Positions 59,687 through 64,000 of a DNA stretch of 64,000 nt are shown piece by piece. Where the stretch lies: positions 62,001-126,000 of the forward strand of contig NZ_RHHV01000023.1 of the NCBI RefSeq assembly GCF_003710905.1, read 5' to 3'. The position numbers and the translations under genes are program-made. The notes below the pieces were generated by a model. That model had not been told where the DNA came from. It did not search any database and saw nothing but the letters and a program-made list of their open reading frames with translations. Source of the stretch: Brevibacillus parabrevis. Its GTDB lineage: Bacteria > Bacillota > Bacilli > Brevibacillales > Brevibacillaceae. Positions within the stretch are counted from its first letter, which is position 1. The number at the start of each line of letters is the position of its first letter.

Positions 59687-60400
59687 TTATGGCTGACTGA
59701 TGATTTGCGTATTTTTCGGCATCGGCACATCCGGCTTCCCGGAAGGATTGTTGTACAAATAACTCGGCACCTTGCCGACAATGAGCGCTTCGCTGATCGG
59801 AATCTGCGTCGTCACGGTCTGCTGTTTGGTTGCAAACGGAATGACGACACGCAAATCCACTTCTACGTAAATGTAGACCGTGACGAGCACCATGTTGATG
59901 CCTGCCTGCTTCAATCCTGTTTCCAGCCGGGTTTTTACCGCGCCAATCGGGACAAACGAAACGGGGATGTCCGGACCCAAGTGCTCCAGAAAAACGTTCT
60001 TGGTAGCCAGCCCGAGCGGAATCGTCGTCTGGACGTTCTCTTGCTCGAACTCTTTCAAGCGATTCTGGATGCGGGCCGTCGTCTCCCCCACGATTCGGGA
60101 GTATTCGCGGAAATTGAAATTGACCGCCTTGATACTGCCTGCCTCGTCCTTTTCCATCATCACGATTTCGTTAAAATCGACTCCTTGCTGTGTCAACCGC
60201 TTCGTGACTGCATCTGTAATCGCCAGCTTTGCCACCTGATCGGCTTTGGCTTGCGCAATCAGGATCAAGGTTGGCTCTACTCTTCTTTCCACGACCACGA
60301 ACAAGATCGCCAATCCGACGATGATCACCAAAAACGTAGCGAAAATTTTTCTGCCGCGCCTTTTCCAGCCTCCTTTTCGAAAACGCACGCTTTCTTCCAC
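59687..60400 (-). CDS. yunB: Sporulation protein YunB
   Basis: The 237-aa protein has a basic N terminus, one helix (IFATFLVIIVGLAILFVVV) and the YunB core: ITDAVTKRLTQQGVDFNEIV, VNFNFREYSRIVGETTARIQ and FVPIGAVKTRLETGLKQAGINMVLVTVYI. YunB is made under sigma-E and is needed for efficient sporulation. A GTG at 60400 overlaps GAGGGA; GTG 60388 is an alternative start. This supports a spore former. Confidence 0.9.
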   Translation of the reverse strand: MEESVRFRKGGWKRRGRKIFATFLVIIVGLAILFVVVERRVEPTLILIAQAKADQVAKLAITDAVTKRLTQQGVDFNEIVMMEKDEAGSIKAVNFNFREYSRIVGETTARIQNRLKEFEQENVQTTIPLGLATKNVFLEHLGPDIPVSFVPIGAVKTRLETGLKQAGINMVLVTVYIYVEVDLRVVIPFATKQQTVTTQIPISEALIVGKVPSYLYNNPSGKPDVPMPKNTQIISQP

Positions 60401-60434
60401 TCCCTCGTTTCGCCGTACGAAACTATATCAATGC

Positions 60435-63239
60435 TCAATCAGGACGTACCGTACGCATGGAAGAACGCTTTTGCTTGCCGCGACGCGGTCGGCCGCTTGC
60501 GAGCACGCCGCCGATGCCTGCCACAAAAGTAGGTACGCCGGATGTGACGAGAATCAGCGCCCAATCGCGGATGGACAAGTCTGTCGTCTTGAAGATGGGC
60601 TGAAGCGTGTCGATGTAGACGACACCAAGCACCAGTACCAACGACGAGATGACTGCCCAGACGAGGTATTTGTTTTCAAACACATTGCGATGAAACACGC
60701 TGTACTGGCTGCGGCAATCGAAAACGTGGATCAGCTGGGCCATCACCAAAGTGACGAAAGCGACCGTCTGGGCGTGGACCAGATCGTTTGGATTCTCGCG
60801 CAGCGTCAGCCAGAAAGCGAGCAGCGTCATGGCGCCGATCAAAAAGCCACGGCTGATGATTTTCCAGCCCAAGCCTCTGCCGAAAATGTTTTCCGCCTTG
60901 TTGCGCGGGTGCTGGTACATCGTGTCGGCCTCTGCCTGATCGACTCCGAGAGCCATAGCCGGCAACCCGTCCGTGACCAGATTGACCCACAAAATCTGAA
61001 TCGGCACCAGCGGCAACGGCAAGCCGAGCAGCATGGCAAAAAACATGACGAGAATCTCGCCCACGTTGGAAGCGAGCAAATAGCGGATGAACTTGCGGAT
61101 GTTGTCGTAGATGTTGCGCCCTTCCTCGACCGCGGCCACAATCGTCGCGAAGTTGTCGTCGCGCAGCACCAGGTCTGCCGCTTCTTTTGTCACGTCTGTT
61201 CCGGTAATGCCCATGGCGATCCCGATGTCAGATGTCTTGATCGCTGGAGCATCGTTCACGCCGTCACCCGTCATCGCCACCACATGCCCTTTGCTTTGCA
61301 GGGCGCGTACGATGCGCAGCTTGTGTTCGGGAGAAACCCGCGCGTACACCGTCACCCGTTCGGCGTGATCCGCGAGGACAGCATCAGACATCGCATCCAG
61401 CTCCCGGCCTTCCAGCACCTCGCCATAGCCGCGCATCAGCCCGATCTGGCGAGCGATCGCTTCGGCCGTCACCTTGTGGTCGCCCGTAATCATGACCGTC
61501 TTGATGCCCGCCTGGTGGCACAGATTGATCGCAGAGCGAACCTCTTCCCGCGGCGGATCGATCATCCCGACAAGCCCGACGAAAACGAGATTGTTTTCAA
61601 TCGCCGCGATCGGTTGTCCGGGACGGTAGCCTTGCAACGTTTTGTAGGCAAAGCCGAGAACCCGCAGTGCTTTGCCCGCCATCACCTCTGTCTGCTCCAA
61701 TACCCGGTGGCGAAGCGAGGCTGTAAGCGGCTGTAGCTCGCCTCCCCACAAAATGTGCGTGGATCTCGCCAGCACAGCCTCGGCAGCGCCTTTGGTCAGC
61801 AGCGAGTGCGCTCCGTCTGCGCCTTTTTCCACCACAGACATCATTTTGCGATCGGAGTCAAACGGCAGCTCCTCGACGCGCATCGACTGGCTTTTCTGGG
61901 TGCTGCGCTCTGCGGCATTTCCGTTTGCTTTGGCAGCGAGCACCTTCAGCGCTCCCTCTGTCGGGTCGCCCACTACTTGCCAATGCCGCGTCGCTTTGCC
62001 CATCCCAAGCAAGCTGCGTGTGCTCTGCTCTTCACAAATCAGTTGGGCATTGTTGCACCGCTCGGCGATACGGATGATTTGCGTGAGCGCTCCATCGCGG
62101 GCAGGAGACACCATTTTGCCCTGATGATGAAAAGCTCCTTCCGGCACATAGCCGCTTCCGCTCACTTCGTACGTGGCATCGCTGTGCCAAACATGGGTAA
62201 CGGTCATTTTGTTCTGGGTCAGCGTGCCTGTCTTGTCAGAGCAGATGACGGAAGCGCAGCCAAGCGTCTCTACCGATGGCAGCTTGCGCACGATGGCGTT
62301 GCGTCTGATCATTCGCTGTACGCCGAGCGCCAGCGCCACCGTCACAATCGCCGGCAAGCCTTCCGGGATGGCTGCTACCGCAAGACTCACCCCTGCGAGA
62401 AACATCGTGAACAGTTCGTGTCCGTGCCACACACCAGCTACGATGACGACTATCGTCAAGAGCAGGGCGACAACCACGAGAATTTTGCCCATTTGCTCCA
62501 AACGCACTTGCAGCGGCGTCTCCGCTTCTTCGGCGGTATTCATCAAGTGGGCGATTTTCCCGATTTCAGTGGTCATCCCGGTTGCCACGACGATTCCGCT
62601 CCCGGTCCCCCCTGTCACCATCGTGCCCATGAAAGCGAGATTTTTCTGATCTCCCAGCGGCACGGTGGAAGCTTGCGCCGTATCGAGCGTTTTCACATTT
62701 TTTCCTACAGGGACAGATTCACCCGTCAGCGCCGACTCTTCTACCTCCAGCCGATTGGCAGTAAGCAGTCGCAAATCGGCTGGAACCCGATCGCCCGCTT
62801 CAAGCTGAACCAGATCGCCCGGCACCAGGCGAGAAGCAGGAATCATGGAAATGTGCCCCTCCCGGATGACGCGCGCCATCGGGGATGCCAGCTCCTTGAG
62901 AGCTTGCAGGGACCGCTCCGCCTTTGCCTCCTGAATGAACCCGAGTATTCCGTTAATGATGATGATCGCGATAATCGTAATCGCATCCAGATACTCTCCG
63001 AGGAAGTAAGAAATCAGCGTGGCGATGAACAGGATGAGTACCATAAAATCTTTGAACTGGTCGAGAAAGACCGAGTAGAGAGGCTTGCGTTTGTTTTCAG
63101 CCAACTGGTTGGCACCTTGCTTGGCCAGTCTCCGCTCTGCCTCCTGCTGAGTCAATCCCTGCGCCGCATCGCTATGAAGGGCTTCGGTCACGTCGGCCGC
63201 CGCCAGCGTGTACCATTTTCGAATTGGCTGTGTATCCAC
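60435..63239 (-). CDS. Calcium-transporting P-type ATPase (SERCA-like)
   Basis: The 934-aa P2A ATPase has the phosphorylation site CSDKTGTLTQNKM, ALTGESVPV, the ATP site and hinge TGDGVNDAPAIK, and ten helices. Ca2+ ligands include Glu in VAAIPEGLPAIV and NxxxD in ILWVNLVTDGLPAMALG. It corresponds to Bacillus YloB. GGAGG lies before GTG 63239. It exports calcium or loads spores. YunB follows at 34 bases, so they may be cotranscribed. Confidence 0.92.
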   Translation of the reverse strand: MDTQPIRKWYTLAAADVTEALHSDAAQGLTQQEAERRLAKQGANQLAENKRKPLYSVFLDQFKDFMVLILFIATLISYFLGEYLDAITIIAIIIINGILGFIQEAKAERSLQALKELASPMARVIREGHISMIPASRLVPGDLVQLEAGDRVPADLRLLTANRLEVEESALTGESVPVGKNVKTLDTAQASTVPLGDQKNLAFMGTMVTGGTGSGIVVATGMTTEIGKIAHLMNTAEEAETPLQVRLEQMGKILVVVALLLTIVVIVAGVWHGHELFTMFLAGVSLAVAAIPEGLPAIVTVALALGVQRMIRRNAIVRKLPSVETLGCASVICSDKTGTLTQNKMTVTHVWHSDATYEVSGSGYVPEGAFHHQGKMVSPARDGALTQIIRIAERCNNAQLICEEQSTRSLLGMGKATRHWQVVGDPTEGALKVLAAKANGNAAERSTQKSQSMRVEELPFDSDRKMMSVVEKGADGAHSLLTKGAAEAVLARSTHILWGGELQPLTASLRHRVLEQTEVMAGKALRVLGFAYKTLQGYRPGQPIAAIENNLVFVGLVGMIDPPREEVRSAINLCHQAGIKTVMITGDHKVTAEAIARQIGLMRGYGEVLEGRELDAMSDAVLADHAERVTVYARVSPEHKLRIVRALQSKGHVVAMTGDGVNDAPAIKTSDIGIAMGITGTDVTKEAADLVLRDDNFATIVAAVEEGRNIYDNIRKFIRYLLASNVGEILVMFFAMLLGLPLPLVPIQILWVNLVTDGLPAMALGVDQAEADTMYQHPRNKAENIFGRGLGWKIISRGFLIGAMTLLAFWLTLRENPNDLVHAQTVAFVTLVMAQLIHVFDCRSQYSVFHRNVFENKYLVWAVISSLVLVLGVVYIDTLQPIFKTTDLSIRDWALILVTSGVPTFVAGIGGVLASGRPRRGKQKRSSMRTVRPD

Positions 63240-63298
63240 CTACATCTCCTCCATCCACTTCTCACTCCTTCTCATGTGTATGCAGACGAGCCAGAAAA

Positions 63299-63330
63299 TA
63301 AAACAACCCGTCCTTTTCCGTGGACGGGTC
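63299..63330 (-). terminator. Terminator of ytaF
   Basis: ACCCGTCC and GGACGGGT form a perfect 8-bp stem; on the minus strand TTGTTTTATT follows. Confidence 0.8.
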
Positions 63331-63346
63331 TTCATGTGGAGAGATA

Positions 63347-64000
63347 TTATTTCAAGCTTTTGACCAACCCGATGCAAATGAGCAAAATCGGCGGAAGCCA
63401 TGTCAGTCGTGTAAGCCATCTGGCTTTTCCTGCGCGTCGTCCCATCGCCAGCCCGACGACAAGCAGCAGTCCGCTCATGATGGCGATACAGAGCGCGACG
63501 ACGAGTGGAGAGTATCCTAAAAACGTAAGACTGATTCCCGCGCCAAATGCATCCAGCGAGAGCGCCAGCCCAAGCATGACCGCCTCCCAGCCCATGATGT
63601 GCCCCGAACGGTCCGCATCTGCTTTGGAGGGGTCTTTCAAAATTTGAATCATCACGCCGAAAATCCGAAATTGGGTCAAGACTGTGCGATCCAGTTCTAC
63701 CTGATTTGCCGCTTGTGGTACAACGGACACTTCACCCGCAGCTGTCGATCCCCCGGCCTGAGCTGTCAGCAAACATGGCTGGGCTTGCTCTGGTCCCTTC
63801 TCCCCTTCTTGCCTGGAAAAGAAAAGTCGCCAAAGAGTAAACAACCCCATCAGGATTAGCACTGCCGCACCAATATGTTTGCCAATCTCAGGCGTCAGCC
63901 AATTGGTCAGGGAAGACCCTACAAGCATGACACCATACACAACGGCAAAGGAACATCCTGAAATGACGACCAGCGACAAAAAGGGCATTTTCATGTTGCG
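63347..64000 (-). CDS. ytaF: Sporulation membrane protein YtaF, C-terminal part
   Basis: The frame is open to the window edge, so the N terminus is missing; the ATG at 63994 is internal. At least 217 residues remain with five helices, in two MntP-like repeats: LVVISGCSFAVVYGVMLVGS and MLGLALSLDAFGAGIS with a conserved Asp. YtaF is a sigma-E sporulation protein of the MntP/manganese-pump fold. A loop of about 45 polar residues is inserted near the middle. Substrate unknown. Confidence 0.85.
   Translation of the reverse strand, partial: RNMKMPFLSLVVISGCSFAVVYGVMLVGSSLTNWLTPEIGKHIGAAVLILMGLFTLWRLFFSRQEGEKGPEQAQPCLLTAQAGGSTAAGEVSVVPQAANQVELDRTVLTQFRIFGVMIQILKDPSKADADRSGHIMGWEAVMLGLALSLDAFGAGISLTFLGYSPLVVALCIAIMSGLLLVVGLAMGRRAGKARWLTRLTWLPPILLICIGLVKSLK

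Noticed and set aside
58469..60532. 687-aa plus-strand ORF
   Set aside because: Antisense to the stalk-domain and yunB genes, with low-quality composition and no ribosome site.
61755..63647. 630-aa plus-strand ORF
   Set aside because: Antisense to the calcium ATPase, with His/Arg-rich shadow composition.

Overview
The window looks like a chromosomal segment of a spore-forming, low-GC-lineage Gram-positive with a moderately high GC content, most likely Brevibacillus or a close relative. This is an inference from strong AGGAGG-type ribosome sites with many GTG and TTG starts, Bacillus-type families (BrxB, RNase J, YunB, YtaF, YcdB-like, SAM-I leader, Hol-Tox), and general protein resemblance recalled without a search. 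No rRNA, tRNA, CRISPR array, integrase or transposase is visible. The gene at each end (aldo/keto reductase at 1-79, YtaF at 63347-64000) is cut by the window edge.

Layout. 1-6.1 kb: bacilliredoxin, RNase J, SCO-type oxidase assembly factor, rhodanese, and a SAM-I riboswitch in front of O-acetylhomoserine sulfhydrylase. 6.2-16.0 kb: two ArsR-type regulators, each heading a transport operon (an MFS exporter; an ABC-2 exporter), separated by a MoxR-DUF58-DUF4129 operon. 16.0-16.5 kb: a Hol-Tox small toxin with a probable convergent antisense RNA. 16.5-26.5 kb: peptidase, HAD phosphatase, MocR regulator, Old Yellow Enzyme, a 0.7-kb non-coding stretch with long inverted repeats, CitA-type citrate synthase with a LysR regulator, a large anchored protein of unknown function, a YdjM-like membrane protein and a cupin. 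26.5-35.7 kb: an SgrR-like regulator divergent from an MFS exporter, a chemoreceptor, a regulator / 84-aa protein / ClpP-paralogue operon, a metallo-hydrolase divergent from an Lrp regulator, and tiny membrane proteins. 35.8-40.0 kb: a cation/proton antiporter behind a switch-like leader, glycerate kinase, and a Zur-type operon (COG0523 GTPase plus zinc-free L33). 40.1-41.15 kb: a DUF3800 gene facing a separately promoted, structured non-coding RNA. 41.2-46.2 kb: two FG-GAP-like secreted proteins and a two-component pair. 46.3-50.4 kb: an amidase with a GatC/AtzG-like partner behind a sigma-54 promoter, divergent from a sigma-54 activator with its own ligand-binding domain. 50.4-54.7 kb: nitroreductase, SDR, and a ba3-type oxidase operon. 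54.7-64 kb: a YcdB-like protein, an NreBC-like two-component system, a stalk-domain protein, YunB, a Ca2+ ATPase and YtaF.

How the parts join. Three regulatory circuits can be read from the DNA. (1) The sensor kinase at 57243-58334 has the CX2CX11CX2C cysteine spacing of the oxygen sensor NreB. GGGN4CCC dyads like NreC sites lie near -44 of its own promoter and near -45 and -68 of the ba3 oxidase promoter. (2) Two Zur-like boxes flank the promoter of the COG0523/L33 operon. (3) A sigma-54 promoter and dyads sit between the amidase operon and its divergent activator. The least explained unit is the DUF3800 gene and its convergent RNA of about 206 nt, which carries three variants of one hairpin and ends in the terminator shared with the DUF3800 gene.
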